Shown here: piece after piece, positions 1-9,301 of the stretch
Position numbering within the stretch: position 1 is the stretch's first letter
Layout: every line of letters begins with the position of its first letter
Assembly (NCBI RefSeq): GCF_019357495.1
Contig: NZ_CP079110.1
Coordinates: 248,001-312,000, forward strand
From: Nosocomiicoccus ampullae
GTDB lineage: Bacteria; Bacillota; Bacilli; Staphylococcales; Salinicoccaceae
Direction: 5' to 3'
Length of the DNA stretch: 64,000 nt
Notes under the pieces: generated by a model
What the model was told of the DNA's origin: nothing
What the model saw: the letters and a program-made list of their open reading frames with translations, nothing else
Databases searched by the model: none
Translations under genes and position numbers: made by a program

Positions 1-1
1 T

Positions 2-265
2 AAAAACCGTGAAACTGCAATGAAAATGCTAAAGTCAAAACTGTATCAGTTAGAGCTTGAAAAGCAACAAGAAGAAATTTCAAAATTAAAAGGTGAACAA
101 AAAGAAATCGGATGGGGATCTCAAATTCGTTCGTATGTGTTCCATCCATATTCAATGATTAAAGATCACCGTACAAATTATGAAGTCGGTAACGTCGACA
201 AAGTGATGGACGGAGATTTAATGCCATTTATAGATAGTTATTTACGCTGGCATTTAAATATGTAA
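2..265 (+). CDS. prfB: Peptide chain release factor 2, C-terminal end (partial)
   Basis: The reading frame is open from the window edge and ends at TAA 263-265; the gene continues upstream of the window. The 87 residues visible carry the conserved RF2 tail, including [20 protein letters not shown] and a VMDGDL...FIDSYLRW ending. RF2 recognises UGA/UAA stop codons and releases the nascent chain on the ribosome; its GGQ and stop-recognition motifs lie outside the window. In Bacillus subtilis prfB is followed by cccB, and the same order is seen here. Confidence 0.95.
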   Translation, partial: KNRETAMKMLKSKLYQLELEKQQEEISKLKGEQKEIGWGSQIRSYVFHPYSMIKDHRTNYEVGNVDKVMDGDLMPFIDSYLRWHLNM

Positions 266-349
266 ATACAATTATTATAAAAAGTGTTTATTTCTGTTAG
301 AATATAGGTATAGTATTTTATACTAAAAAATTTATTAGGGGTGGACACA

Positions 350-670
350 ATGAAAAAGTACTTATCAACATTTTTATTAGGTTCAACGTTAGTTCTAGCA
401 GCATGCGGCGGGGGCGATGATGCTACAGATAACGATTCAGACAATGCAGATTCAGGGGATGCACAAGCTGGTGAAGAAATTGCTAAAGATAACTGTCAAT
501 CATGTCACGGTAGTGACTTCACAGGTGCAACTGGCCCAGCATTAGCAGGTACTGACTTAAGTAAAGACGAATTTGCTGACACAGTTAAAAATGGTAAAGG
601 ACAAATGCCAGCATTCGAAAGTCTTTCAGATGATGAAATTGATGACTTATACAATTACTTTCAAGAATAA
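350..670 (+). CDS. cccB: Cytochrome c551-type lipoprotein
   Basis: A 106-residue small cytochrome c. A lipoprotein signal ends in LAAC (lipidated Cys19), followed by an acidic Asp/Ser/Gly linker, the haem motif CQSCH at residues 49-53 and the likely axial Met86 in GQMPAF. It should sit on the outer face of the membrane and pass electrons to a terminal oxidase. The ATG at 350 is chosen over an in-frame GTG at 341 because the AGGGGTGG ribosome site overlaps that GTG and is well spaced from the ATG. Position directly after prfB matches B. subtilis cccB. A strong terminator follows, so it is probably monocistronic. Confidence 0.9.
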   Translation: MKKYLSTFLLGSTLVLAACGGGDDATDNDSDNADSGDAQAGEEIAKDNCQSCHGSDFTGATGPALAGTDLSKDEFADTVKNGKGQMPAFESLSDDEIDDLYNYFQE

Positions 671-681
671 TAATTAGTTAT

Positions 682-709
682 AAGCTTTGTCTACGGGCAA
701 AGCTTTTTT
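682..709 (+). terminator. Rho-independent terminator after cccB
   Basis: An 8-bp perfect stem (AAGCTTTG/CAAAGCTT) with an 8-nt loop runs straight into a T tract. Confidence 0.85.
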
Positions 710-727
710 ACATAGTTGGTGATATAT

Positions 728-1048
728 ATGAAAAAATTTATATTTGGTCTTTCGGCGATCGTTATTTTGTCAGCATGTAATTCTGACGGTGCGGAAGAAT
801 CCGTGAGTAAAAATGCATCTGACATGCATAGAGGAGAAATTGTTTATAAACAAACTTGTATTGGTTGCCACGGTGAAGATTTAAAAGGACGCGGAAGTAG
901 TGGTAAAGACTTGTCTCATATCGGAAGCGAGAAATCTCCGGAATATATACGATCAGTGATTGAAAACGGCACAAGAAGTATGCCCAGTAATTTAGTCGAA
1001 GGTGAAGATTTAGATGCTGTTGTTGAGTGGTTGTCAGAGCAAAAATAG
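728..1048 (+). CDS. Second small cytochrome c lipoprotein
   Basis: A 106-residue paralogue of the preceding cytochrome. The signal peptide ends in ILSAC (lipidated Cys17), then comes a short linker, the haem motif CIGCH at 44-48 and likely axial Met85 in RSMPSN. The two cytochromes are the same length but diverge outside the haem motif, so this is an old rather than recent duplication. The ATG at 728 is preferred to a TTG at 716 because the only purine-rich site, GGTGAT, lies between them. A terminator separates it from cccB, so the two may be expressed under different conditions. The electron acceptor is unknown. Confidence 0.87.
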   Translation: MKKFIFGLSAIVILSACNSDGAEESVSKNASDMHRGEIVYKQTCIGCHGEDLKGRGSSGKDLSHIGSEKSPEYIRSVIENGTRSMPSNLVEGEDLDAVVEWLSEQK

Positions 1049-1072
1049 TATAAGAAATATTACATAAACACT

Positions 1073-1098
1073 AGGCACTGTTACATACAGCGCCTTTT
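1073..1098 (+). terminator. Terminator after second cytochrome c
   Basis: A 9-bp stem with one mismatch (AGGC-A-CTGT / ACAG-C-GCCT) and a 6-nt loop is followed by TTTTT. Confidence 0.7.
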
Positions 1099-1121
1099 TG
1101 TTATGGCGATATAACTATTCT

Positions 1122-1138
1122 ATTACAGTTATGTTACA
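1122..1138 (-). promoter_or_regulatory. Candidate WalR (YycF) box
   Basis: Read on the minus strand the 17 bases are TGTAAC-ATAAC-TGTAAT, an exact match to the WalR consensus TGTWAH-N5-TGTWAH. It lies about 27 bp upstream of a candidate extended -10 and 150 bp upstream of a LysM-CHAP gene, the class of wall hydrolase that WalRK controls in staphylococci. Binding is inferred. Confidence 0.6.
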
Positions 1139-1161
1139 AAGAGTATTTCACGATTTTTCTA

Positions 1162-1170
1162 TGTTATAGT
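1162..1170 (+). promoter_or_regulatory. Candidate extended -10 promoter of the LysM-CHAP gene
   Basis: TGT followed by TATAGT forms an extended -10. No good -35 is visible 17 bp upstream, which fits dependence on an activator bound at 1122-1138. The leader to the start codon would be about 110 nt. Confidence 0.4.
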
Positions 1171-1285
1171 TCTAATTACGTTAGATTTTTATGAACTAAT
1201 TGATTAAATTAACCGTACATATTTTTAGAAACTTTATATATTGAATTAAAAACTATTTGATAGAACGCAGGAGGAAATCGATACT

Positions 1286-2860
1286 ATGAAAAAGACAGTA
1301 TTTTCAGTTGCAACTATTACAGCATTAACAGGTACATCATTAACAGCTAACGCTGAAGAAGTTATTGTAAAAGAAGGCGACACTCTTTGGGGTATTGCTA
1401 ACGAAGTTGGAACTACAGTAGAGGCGCTTAAACAAGCAAATAACCTTAAGAGTGACTTAATTAAACCTGAAGACGTATTAACTTATGACTTAGATGCAGA
1501 AGTTACATACGAAGAAGATGCAGAAGGTTCATACACTGTAAGATCAGGTGACACATTATGGTCAATCGCTGAACAATTTGGTGTATCTTTAGATGAGTTA
1601 TATGCATTAAACAACTTATCTTCAGACTTAATTCATCCAGGACTTGTGTTAAACGTTGGTGGAGAAGTTGCATCAGCACCAGCTGTTAACGAAGTAGAAG
1701 TCGAAGAAGTTGAAAAAGTAGAATTACCAGCTGAAAACGCTGAAGTCGAAGAAGTAGAAGTACCAGCAGCTTCAGGTGCATATGTTGTAGAAGCAGGCGA
1801 TACACTTTACTCAATCGCTAGAGCAACAGGCGTATCAATCGATGAGTTAAAAGCACTAAACGGATTATCAAGTGATTTAATTACAGTTGGACAAGTACTT
1901 GTATTAGAAGGTGCAGTCGAAGAAGTAGAAGTTGTAGAAGAGAACAACGACGTTGAAGCTGTAGAAGAAGACAACGTAGTAGTCGAAGAAGTTACTGAAG
2001 AAGCAAACTCAGAAGACGCAGTAGAAACTGAAGAAATTGTAGAAGAAAACAACGAAGTTGAAGTAGCTGAAGAATCACAAAATGTTAATGAAGAAGCAGA
2101 AGCTGAAGTTAGAAACGCGGCACAAGCTGTAAAAGAAGCAGAGCGTGCAGAACAAGAACGTGTAGAAGCTGAACGTGCTGAAGCTGCTCAAGCAGTAGCA
2201 GAAGCAGAGCGCGCTGAACAAGAGCGTGTAGAAGCAGAACGCGCAGCAGCAGCTAAAGCTGTAGAGGAAGCAGAACGCGCTGAACAAGAACGTGTTGCAG
2301 CAGAGCGTGCAGCAGCTGAACAAGCTGAAGCAGAGCGTCTTGCAGCAGAACGTGCAGAAGCTAAACGTGCAGCACAAGCAGTAGCAGAAGCAGAGCGTGC
2401 AGAACAAGAGCGTCTTGCAGCAGAACAAGAAGCTCAACAAGCTCAACAAGCTGAGCAACAAAATCAACCAGCAGCATCAGCTCCTGTGAACAACGCTTCA
2501 CAAAACTTTGCTGGACAAACGAACCATTATTTATACGGTTGGTGTGCATGGTATGCATTTGAACAACGTGCAGCTCTTGGTAAACCTGTAAGTAACATGT
2601 GGGGAGACGCAAACAACTGGGCAGCAAGTGCTTCAGCTGATGGATTTACAGTAAGTAATTCACCTTCAGTTGGTGCAATTGCACAAAGTTACGCTGGATC
2701 TAACGGTGCGGGTGGCTCTGGTCACGTTGCGATCGTTGAATCTATCCACGGTGACGGTTCAATTACAGTTTCAGAAATGGGATGGAATGGTAGCGTTGGA
2801 ACTGCTACGTATCGTACAATTCCAGCATCACAAGTTTCATCACATAACTTTATTCACTAA
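1286..2860 (+). CDS. Secreted cell-wall hydrolase with three LysM domains and a CHAP domain
   Basis: A 524-residue secreted protein. A signal peptide ends near ANA-EE (residue 24). Three LysM peptidoglycan-binding modules lie at about 26-68, 81-126 and 165-210, each with a GDTLW/GDTLY core. A long Glu/Val-rich and then Ala-Glu-Arg-Gln-rich helical spacer spans about 210-400, and a C-terminal CHAP domain has the catalytic pair Cys420 (GWCAWYAF) and His480 (GHVAIVE). CHAP enzymes cut as N-acetylmuramoyl-L-alanine amidases or endopeptidases, so it probably acts in cell separation or wall turnover. The ATG follows a good GGAGG site. The same type of gene occupies this place upstream of csbA-uvrBA in staphylococci. 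Confidence 0.9.
   Translation: MKKTVFSVATITALTGTSLTANAEEVIVKEGDTLWGIANEVGTTVEALKQANNLKSDLIKPEDVLTYDLDAEVTYEEDAEGSYTVRSGDTLWSIAEQFGVSLDELYALNNLSSDLIHPGLVLNVGGEVASAPAVNEVEVEEVEKVELPAENAEVEEVEVPAASGAYVVEAGDTLYSIARATGVSIDELKALNGLSSDLITVGQVLVLEGAVEEVEVVEENNDVEAVEEDNVVVEEVTEEANSEDAVETEEIVEENNEVEVAEESQNVNEEAEAEVRNAAQAVKEAERAEQERVEAERAEAAQAVAEAERAEQERVEAERAAAAKAVEEAERAEQERVAAERAAAEQAEAERLAAERAEAKRAAQAVAEAERAEQERLAAEQEAQQAQQAEQQNQPAASAPVNNASQNFAGQTNHYLYGWCAWYAFEQRAALGKPVSNMWGDANNWAASASADGFTVSNSPSVGAIAQSYAGSNGAGGSGHVAIVESIHGDGSITVSEMGWNGSVGTATYRTIPASQVSSHNFIH
2120..2317 (+). repeat. Three in-frame 66-bp tandem repeats (22 residues each)
   Basis: Residues 279-344 of the LysM-CHAP protein are three copies of a 22-residue unit starting A(Q/K)AV and containing EAERAEQERV. 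A degenerate stretch and a further partial copy follow up to about residue 395. Twenty-two is twice eleven, the period of a hendecad coiled coil, so the segment is probably a long rigid helix. Confidence 0.85.
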
Positions 2861-2874
2861 TATATAAGTAATTT

Positions 2875-2898
2875 AAGCACCCGAAAGGGTGCTTTTTT
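2875..2898 (+). terminator. Terminator after the LysM-CHAP gene
   Basis: An 8-bp perfect stem (AAGCACCC/GGGTGCTT) with a GAAA tetraloop and a T tract. Confidence 0.9.
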
Positions 2899-2929
2899 AA
2901 TATAATAAAATAGATAAGGGGGTAAAAGG

Positions 2930-3505
2930 TTGAGTAAATCGATTAAAGTGTTAATAGGTATTGTCTTATTTTTAATTGTAGCGTTTAGTATATATACAGT
3001 GATTACGTTTTCTAGTGACGTTTTAAAAGAAGAAGAGGCAAGTAAAATATCCGATAATGAATCAGTTAAAAATGATAAAGCAGAGGGTGCACAGTTAAAT
3101 GAGTATGACTTTAATGCTGTCACTGGAGATGAGAGTTTAGAAAGCATTATTAAGAATAACGAAGTCACAGTTGTGAATCTCTTTGCCTCTTGGTGTAATC
3201 CTTGCCGGAATGAGACACCGGACTTAAATGACTTTTATAAAAAAGAGTTACCAGATAATACAATGCTTGTTGGATTAAATGTACAAGATAACAAAAAGTC
3301 GAGAGATCAGTTTCTAGAAGAATTTGACGTTCAATATCCAATTTATAATGTGAAAGATGAAAAAGATTTTATGACAGATTTACAACTTATTATTATCCCG
3401 ACAACACTTTTTGTTGATAGTGATGGTAAAATAGTTAAAACATATGTTGGAGAAATATCGAAAAAGACGTTAGATAGTTATATTCAATATGTAAAGGATG
3501 AGTAA
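2930..3505 (+). CDS. Membrane-anchored thioredoxin-like protein (TlpA/ResA type)
   Basis: A 191-residue protein with one N-terminal membrane anchor (about 6-28), a charged linker and a thioredoxin fold with active site CNPC at 89-92 (FASWCNPCRNE) and a later cis-Pro in IIIPTT. The redox domain should face the outside. ResA-type proteins reduce disulfides in apocytochrome c before haem attachment, and two cytochrome c genes lie 2 kb upstream; that role is an inference, since ResA itself has CEPC. The TTG start at 2930 is supported by an AAGGGGG site seven bases upstream. It is followed after two bases by the HD hydrolase gene. Confidence 0.82.
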   Translation: MSKSIKVLIGIVLFLIVAFSIYTVITFSSDVLKEEEASKISDNESVKNDKAEGAQLNEYDFNAVTGDESLESIIKNNEVTVVNLFASWCNPCRNETPDLNDFYKKELPDNTMLVGLNVQDNKKSRDQFLEEFDVQYPIYNVKDEKDFMTDLQLIIIPTTLFVDSDGKIVKTYVGEISKKTLDSYIQYVKDE

Positions 3506-3507
3506 TT

Positions 3508-4143
3508 ATGGGAGTCCATCAGTACTTTAAAAGTTTGAATGATTTAGAAATGCTTACACGCTTGCCGGGTAAGTTTAAGTTTCAACAGCATAACGTTGCT
3601 GCACATAGTTTTAAAGTAACAAAAATTGCACAATACCTTGGAACAGTTGAAGAACATCACGGTCAACATGTGGATTGGAAAACATTATATGAAAAGGCGT
3701 TAAATCACGACTATCCAGAAATATTTACTGGAGATATTAAAACTCCGGTGAAGTATTCTTCGATAGAGTTAAATAATCTTTTTTCAAAAGTGGAAGAAAC
3801 AATGACTGTTAGCTTTATTGAAAAAGAATTTCCAGAAGAATATAAAGAAATCTACCGAAATCGTTTTAAAGAAGGTAAAGATAGTAGTCTTGAAGGACAA
3901 ATACTTTCTGTCGCTGACAAGATAGACTTACTATATGAATCTTATGGTGAAATCCAAAAAGGAAATCCCGAACCATTATTTTTCGAAATATACGAAGAAG
4001 CACTCGGCACAATTAAACGATTCGACCATCTCGTTTCAGTTCAAGATTTTTTAGACAATATTTTAGTAGAAATGACTGAAGAGCATACAATTCCTGAGTC
4101 TGAATTAAAAAATATTACAAAAGAGATTTTAGATAGTGAATAA
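3508..4143 (+). CDS. HD-domain hydrolase, YfbR-like (5'-deoxynucleotidase family)
   Basis: A 211-residue HD-family protein. The metal-binding framework is visible: His33 in AAHSF, the HD pair His67-Asp68, and the following YPEIFTGDIKTPVKYSS, which closely follows the E. coli YfbR pattern HDxxEVLTGDxPTPVKY. YfbR dephosphorylates deoxynucleoside 5'-monophosphates. It begins two bases after the thioredoxin-like gene and overlaps csbA by eight bases, so the three are co-transcribed. Substrate is inferred from the family. Confidence 0.8.
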   Translation: MGVHQYFKSLNDLEMLTRLPGKFKFQQHNVAAHSFKVTKIAQYLGTVEEHHGQHVDWKTLYEKALNHDYPEIFTGDIKTPVKYSSIELNNLFSKVEETMTVSFIEKEFPEEYKEIYRNRFKEGKDSSLEGQILSVADKIDLLYESYGEIQKGNPEPLFFEIYEEALGTIKRFDHLVSVQDFLDNILVEMTEEHTIPESELKNITKEILDSE

Positions 4144-4381
4144 CTTAGATGTATTTTGGTACATGATGGCAATGATAGTTCCTGCGTTTACTGTTGTTTT
4201 ATTTACAACAATTACGAGGAATCGTTACGTTGCGATTGTGTTGACGTTTATAATGTTTGCAATATCTATGAGTCGTGGCTATTATAATTCAGATTGGGTC
4301 ATATATCTCGATGCATTAAGTATTGTGATTGGGTATATATTAGTTGAAGTTTACAATTTAGATCATAAAGATGATATATAA
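4136..4381 (+). CDS. csbA: CsbA family small membrane protein
   Basis: An 81-residue hydrophobic protein with about three membrane segments and the family pattern TRNRYVAIVLT...GY...LDALSIVIGY. CsbA was described in B. subtilis as a sigma-B-controlled gene directly upstream of uvrBA, and the position is the same here. The GTG start at 4136 lies inside the end of the HD hydrolase gene, giving an eight-base overlap and suggesting translational coupling. Biochemical function is unknown. The stop codon overlaps the first base of a terminator hairpin. Confidence 0.8.
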   Translation: MNNLDVFWYMMAMIVPAFTVVLFTTITRNRYVAIVLTFIMFAISMSRGYYNSDWVIYLDALSIVIGYILVEVYNLDHKDDI

Positions 4382-4416
4382 GAAATGACAAACACGCGTT
4401 CGGTCATTTCTTTTTT
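4381..4416 (+). terminator. Terminator after csbA, with a LexA-like site in the loop
   Basis: A 9-bp perfect stem (AGAAATGAC 4381-4389 / GTCATTTCT 4403-4411) is followed by TTTTT. The 13-nt loop is almost entirely occupied by a LexA-like operator. Confidence 0.8.
4389..4402. promoter_or_regulatory. Candidate LexA (SOS) operator of uvrBA
   Basis: The 14 bases CAAACACGCGTTCG match the Gram-positive LexA consensus CGAACRNRYGTTCG at every position but the second. It is 69 bp upstream of uvrB, ahead of a likely -10 (TAAAAT 4435-4440). uvrBA is a classic SOS target in Firmicutes. Confidence 0.6.
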
Positions 4417-4470
4417 ATTTCTAGAAAAATCATGTAAAATAGATATAAGACAATTAATTGGAGGTACATT

Positions 4471-6441
4471 ATGGCAGAATTTGAACTTGTTTCAAACTTT
4501 GAACCTGCCGGTGATCAACCGCAAGCAATAAAAGAAATCGCAGAACAAATTAAGTCCGGTCAAAAACACCAAACATTACTTGGTGCAACAGGTACTGGTA
4601 AAACTTTTACAATGAGTCAAGTGATTAAAGAAGTTGGTAAGCCAACTTTAATTATTGCGCATAACAAAACACTTGCAGGACAATTATATAGTGAATTTAA
4701 AGAATTTTTCCCAAATAATAGAGTTGAATATTTCGTCAGCTACTATGATTTTTATCAGCCAGAAGCGTATGTGCCATCAACAGATACATTCATAGAAAAA
4801 GACGCGTCGATTAACGACGAAATTGACCAACTTCGTCACTCAGCGACAAGTGCGTTATTTGAAGGAGACGACGTGATTATTATCGCTTCAGTCTCTTGTA
4901 TATATGGCTTAGGTAACCCAGAAGAATATCAAAACTTAAGGTTAAATATTCGTGTCGGAATGGAAATTGAGCGTAACGAATTATTAAGACGACTCGTAGA
5001 TATACAGTATCAAAGAAATGATATTGAATTTGGTCGTGGAACGTTTAGAGTACGCGGTGATATCGTTGAAATCTTCCCAGCAGCACGAGACGATCAGTGT
5101 ATTCGTGTTGAATTTTTCGGTGATGAGATTGATAGAATTCGAGAAATTGATTTTATTAGTGGTGAAGTATTAAGTGAACGTGAACACTTTGTGCTGTTTC
5201 CAGCATCTCACTTCGTAACGCGTGATGAGAAAATGGAAGTCGCAATTGAACGTATTGAAAAAGAATTAGAAGAAAGATTAAAAGAACTACGTGATGATGA
5301 TAAGTTACTAGAAGCACAAAGATTAGAGCAGCGTACAAATTACGATTTAGAAATGATGAAAGAAATGGGCTTTACGTCAGGAATTGAAAACTATTCAGTC
5401 CATTTAACTTTACGCCCACTAGGTAGTACACCGTATACGTTACTCGATTACTTTAAAGACTTTGTCATTATGATAGACGAATCGCACGTGACACTCCCAC
5501 AAATTCGCGGAATGTATAACGGAGACCAAGCACGTAAGCAAGTACTCGTTGACCACGGGTTTAGATTACCATCTGCGCTAGATAATCGTCCGTTAAAATT
5601 TGACGAATTCCAAGAAAAAGCACAACAACTGTTATATGTATCTGCAACACCAGGTCCATATGAGTTAGAACATACAGACAAAATGGTTGAGCAAATCATT
5701 CGACCAACGGGATTACTTGACCCTACAATAGACGTCCGTCCAACAGAACATCAAATCGATGACTTACTTAATGAAATTCAACAAAGAATTGAAAAGAATG
5801 AACGTGTCTTAATTACGACATTAACGAAAAAAATGTCTGAAGATTTAACGACATATTTAAAAGAAGCAGGTATTAAAGTACAGTATTTACACAGTGAAGT
5901 TAAAACGTTAGAGCGTATAGAGATCATTAGAGAATTACGCCTCGGTAAATATGATGTATTAGTAGGAATTAACTTATTAAGAGAGGGTATAGATATACCA
6001 GAAGTATCTCTTGTTGCGATATTAGATGCAGACAAAGAAGGATTTTTACGCTCAGAACGTTCGTTAATACAAACGATTGGACGTGCCGCACGTAATAGTG
6101 AGGGACACGTGATTATGTATGCCGATAAAATTACAGATTCAATGAGAGTTGCAATCGATGAAACAGAACGTCGTCGTAAAATTCAAATTGAATACAACGA
6201 AACACACGGCATCACACCAACAACAATTAAAAAAGATATTCGTGACGTGATTAGTGCTGAAGTTGAAATTAAAGAAGATAAAAATATCGAACAATCAGGT
6301 ACAGTTAAATTAACGAAAAAAGAACGCGAAGCATTAAAAGAAAAGCTCGAGAAAGATATGAAAGAAGCAGCGAAAAACCTAGACTTCGAAACCGCAACAG
6401 AACTTCGCGATGCGCTATTTGAGTTAGAAGCAGAAGGGTGA
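4471..6441 (+). CDS. uvrB: Excinuclease ABC subunit B
   Basis: A 656-residue UvrB of normal length. Walker A GATGTGKT lies at 38-45, the beta-hairpin that wedges open damaged DNA at about 91-102 ([12 protein letters not shown]), the helicase DE-box in MIDESHV, and helicase motifs VI-type QTIGRAARN near the end of the second RecA fold. A C-terminal UVR motif ([17 protein letters not shown]) contacts UvrC. UvrB verifies lesions delivered by UvrA and recruits UvrC in nucleotide excision repair. Start ATG follows TTGGAGG. uvrA begins one base after its stop codon, so they form one operon, probably under LexA control. Confidence 0.98.
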   Translation: MAEFELVSNFEPAGDQPQAIKEIAEQIKSGQKHQTLLGATGTGKTFTMSQVIKEVGKPTLIIAHNKTLAGQLYSEFKEFFPNNRVEYFVSYYDFYQPEAYVPSTDTFIEKDASINDEIDQLRHSATSALFEGDDVIIIASVSCIYGLGNPEEYQNLRLNIRVGMEIERNELLRRLVDIQYQRNDIEFGRGTFRVRGDIVEIFPAARDDQCIRVEFFGDEIDRIREIDFISGEVLSEREHFVLFPASHFVTRDEKMEVAIERIEKELEERLKELRDDDKLLEAQRLEQRTNYDLEMMKEMGFTSGIENYSVHLTLRPLGSTPYTLLDYFKDFVIMIDESHVTLPQIRGMYNGDQARKQVLVDHGFRLPSALDNRPLKFDEFQEKAQQLLYVSATPGPYELEHTDKMVEQIIRPTGLLDPTIDVRPTEHQIDDLLNEIQQRIEKNERVLITTLTKKMSEDLTTYLKEAGIKVQYLHSEVKTLERIEIIRELRLGKYDVLVGINLLREGIDIPEVSLVAILDADKEGFLRSERSLIQTIGRAARNSEGHVIMYADKITDSMRVAIDETERRRKIQIEYNETHGITPTTIKKDIRDVISAEVEIKEDKNIEQSGTVKLTKKEREALKEKLEKDMKEAAKNLDFETATELRDALFELEAEG

Positions 6442-6442
6442 A

Positions 6443-9301
6443 ATGTGTGTGAGTGAAAAGAACAATAAATATATAAAAATTAGAGGAGCAAAACAGCATA
6501 ACTTAAAAGATGTAGATATAGATATCCCTAAAGATAAACTCGTCGTCATGACGGGTTTATCTGGTTCAGGTAAGTCGTCACTCGCGTTTGATACGATTTA
6601 CGCTGAAGGTCAAAGACGTTATGTAGAAAGCTTAAGTGCGTATGCTAGACAGTTTTTAGGGCAAATGGACAAGCCAGATGTCGATAAAATCGAGGGGCTT
6701 TCTCCAGCGATTTCTATCGATCAAAAAACGACGAGTAACAACCCGCGTTCTACTGTGTCTACAATTACTGAAATATATGACTATTTAAGACTATTATATG
6801 CACGCGCTGGGACACCGTTTTGTCCGTATCATAATATAGAAATTAAAAGTCAGACGATTGAAGAAATGGTCGACACAGTTATGGAATTAGAAGAACGTAC
6901 ACGTATTCAGTTACTCTCACCAATTGTACGTGGTAGAAAAGGACAACATAAAAAGATATTTGAAGACCTTCGTAAAGAAGGTTATGCGAGAGTCATCGTC
7001 GATGGTGAAATGTATGATATCGAAGAAGTACCTGAATTAAACAAAAATAAGAAACACGATATCGACATCGTTATCGACCGTATAGGAGTAAAACCAGGAA
7101 TTGAAGCGAGACTATCTGATTCATTTCAAATCGCATTAGAAAAAAGTGATGGGAATGCAGTCGCAAATGTCATCGATGGTGAAGACATTCACTTCTCAGA
7201 AAACTTTTCATGTCCGGAATGTGGATTTACGATTAGCGAACTCGAGCCAAGACTATTTTCATTTAATAGTCCCTTTGGTGCATGCCCAACGTGTGATGGT
7301 TTAGGTAAAAAATGGTCAGTTGACGAATCACTTGTCATACCGGATGATTCACTAACGCTAGAAGAAGGTGCGATTAAACCATGGCAGCCAATTAGCTCTG
7401 ACTATTATCCAAATCTCTTAAGACAAGTGACCGCACACTTTAATATCGATATGAATACACCATTTAAAGATTTAACAAAACAAGAAAAAGAGATTATTTT
7501 AAATGGCCATGAAGACAAATTAGACGTGACATTTACACAAAGAAACGGTGCGAAACGCACACGTACGATTCAATTTGAAGGTGTCTTAAACAACATAGAA
7601 CGTCGGTATAGAGAAAGTCCATCAAACTATACGCGTGAGCAAATGGAACAGTATATGCGTGAAACAGATTGTCCAACGTGCGATGGGTATAGATTAAATA
7701 TAGAAGCACGTTCAGTAAAAATTAACGATCGACATATTGGTGAAGCGGTTGATCAATCTGTAAATGATGCACTGAACTTTTTTAATCACTTACAGTTAAC
7801 AGAGCAAAACGCAGCCATTGCAGATCCAATTTTAAAAGAAATTAATGACCGAATGACATTCTTAAAAAACGTTGGACTCGGTTATTTAACGTTAGACCGT
7901 AGAAGCGGTACGTTATCTGGTGGTGAAGCGCAGCGTATTCGACTCGCGACTCAAATTGGTTCGATGTTAAGTGGAGTGCTGTATATATTAGATGAGCCGT
8001 CCATCGGTTTACATCAGCGCGATAACGATAAACTCATCGCAACATTGAAAGAAATGCGTGATTTAGGAAATACGTTAATCGTCGTTGAGCATGACGAAGA
8101 TACGATGATTGCGAGTGATTACTTAATTGATATCGGTCCAGGTGCTGGAGAAAATGGTGGACAAATTGTCGCGTCAGGTACTCCAAAACAAGTCATGAGA
8201 AACAAACAATCAATTACTGGACAATATTTAAGTGGTAAAAAAGAAATTCCACTACCTGAAAATTATAGAACAAAATCAAATAAGAAGTTTACGATTAGAG
8301 GCGCAAAAGAAAATAACTTAAAAAATATCGATGTCGATATTCCACTCGGCGTGTTAAACGTTGTGACGGGTGTATCTGGATCAGGTAAAAGTACGCTAGT
8401 GAATGAAATATTATATAAAGGACTTCATAAAGAGTTATATCGTTCAAAAGTTGTTCCTGGTGAATTTAAAGAAATTACCGGTGCAGAACACTTAGATAAG
8501 ATTATCGATATTGACCAGTCACCAATTGGTCGTACACCAAGAAGTAATCCAGCGACATATACTGGTGTTTTTGATGATATCCGTGACGTGTTTGCTGAAA
8601 CGAATGAAGCAAAAGTGCGTGGATATAAAAAAGGACGATTTAGCTTTAACGTAAAAGGCGGACGCTGTGAGGCGTGTAAAGGTGACGGTATATTAAAAAT
8701 CGAGATGCACTTCTTACCAGACGTTTTCGTACCATGCGAAGTATGTCATGGTAAACGTTATAATAGAGAAACGTTAGAAGTTAAATATAAAGACAAAAAT
8801 ATCTCTGACGTACTTGAGATGACAGTTGAAGAAGCATCTAAATTCTTTGAGAATATCCCAAAAATAAGTCGCAAACTTCAAACGCTATTAGACGTTGGAT
8901 TAGGTTATGTGAGACTTGGCCAACCTGCAACGACGTTATCTGGTGGTGAAGCGCAGCGTGTGAAACTTGCAAGTGAGCTTCAAAAGCGCTCAAATGGTAA
9001 AACGTTATATATTTTAGACGAACCAACGACTGGGCTTCACTCTGAAGATATAAGACGACTCATTAAAGTCATTCAAAGGCTCGTGGACAACGGAGATACG
9101 GTCGTCATTATCGAACATAACTTAGACGTGATCAAAGTCGCCGATCATATTATCGATTTAGGACCTGAAGGTGGTGACGGTGGAGGAGAAATTGTTGCGC
9201 ATGGTACAATAGAAGATATTATGGCAACAAAAGAAAGCTACACTGGCTATCACCTAAATAAATGGTTAAACCGAAACCATCAGGAGGCTGAAGTGAAATG
9301 A
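6443..9301 (+). CDS. uvrA: Excinuclease ABC subunit A
   Basis: A 952-residue UvrA with two ABC ATPase halves. The first Walker A is GLSGSGKSS at 38-46 and the second GVSGSGKST starts at residue 643; ABC signatures [12 protein letters not shown] and [12 protein letters not shown] are both present. Zinc-binding cysteine clusters start at Cys257 (CPECGF...CPTCDGLG), and another is [11 protein letters not shown]...CEVCHGKRY. UvrA dimers scan for helix distortion and load UvrB. The ATG at 6443 is kept, but a GTG at 6449 is equally well placed behind the AAGGGTG site at the end of uvrB. Confidence 0.98.
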   Translation: MCVSEKNNKYIKIRGAKQHNLKDVDIDIPKDKLVVMTGLSGSGKSSLAFDTIYAEGQRRYVESLSAYARQFLGQMDKPDVDKIEGLSPAISIDQKTTSNNPRSTVSTITEIYDYLRLLYARAGTPFCPYHNIEIKSQTIEEMVDTVMELEERTRIQLLSPIVRGRKGQHKKIFEDLRKEGYARVIVDGEMYDIEEVPELNKNKKHDIDIVIDRIGVKPGIEARLSDSFQIALEKSDGNAVANVIDGEDIHFSENFSCPECGFTISELEPRLFSFNSPFGACPTCDGLGKKWSVDESLVIPDDSLTLEEGAIKPWQPISSDYYPNLLRQVTAHFNIDMNTPFKDLTKQEKEIILNGHEDKLDVTFTQRNGAKRTRTIQFEGVLNNIERRYRESPSNYTREQMEQYMRETDCPTCDGYRLNIEARSVKINDRHIGEAVDQSVNDALNFFNHLQLTEQNAAIADPILKEINDRMTFLKNVGLGYLTLDRRSGTLSGGEAQRIRLATQIGSMLSGVLYILDEPSIGLHQRDNDKLIATLKEMRDLGNTLIVVEHDEDTMIASDYLIDIGPGAGENGGQIVASGTPKQVMRNKQSITGQYLSGKKEIPLPENYRTKSNKKFTIRGAKENNLKNIDVDIPLGVLNVVTGVSGSGKSTLVNEILYKGLHKELYRSKVVPGEFKEITGAEHLDKIIDIDQSPIGRTPRSNPATYTGVFDDIRDVFAETNEAKVRGYKKGRFSFNVKGGRCEACKGDGILKIEMHFLPDVFVPCEVCHGKRYNRETLEVKYKDKNISDVLEMTVEEASKFFENIPKISRKLQTLLDVGLGYVRLGQPATTLSGGEAQRVKLASELQKRSNGKTLYILDEPTTGLHSEDIRRLIKVIQRLVDNGDTVVIIEHNLDVIKVADHIIDLGPEGGDGGGEIVAHGTIEDIMATKESYTGYHLNKWLNRNHQEAEVK

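Noticed and set aside
2075-2467. 130-codon Cys/Phe/Leu-rich open frame on the minus strand
   Set aside because: It is the antisense image of the GAA/GCA-rich repeats of the LysM-CHAP gene.
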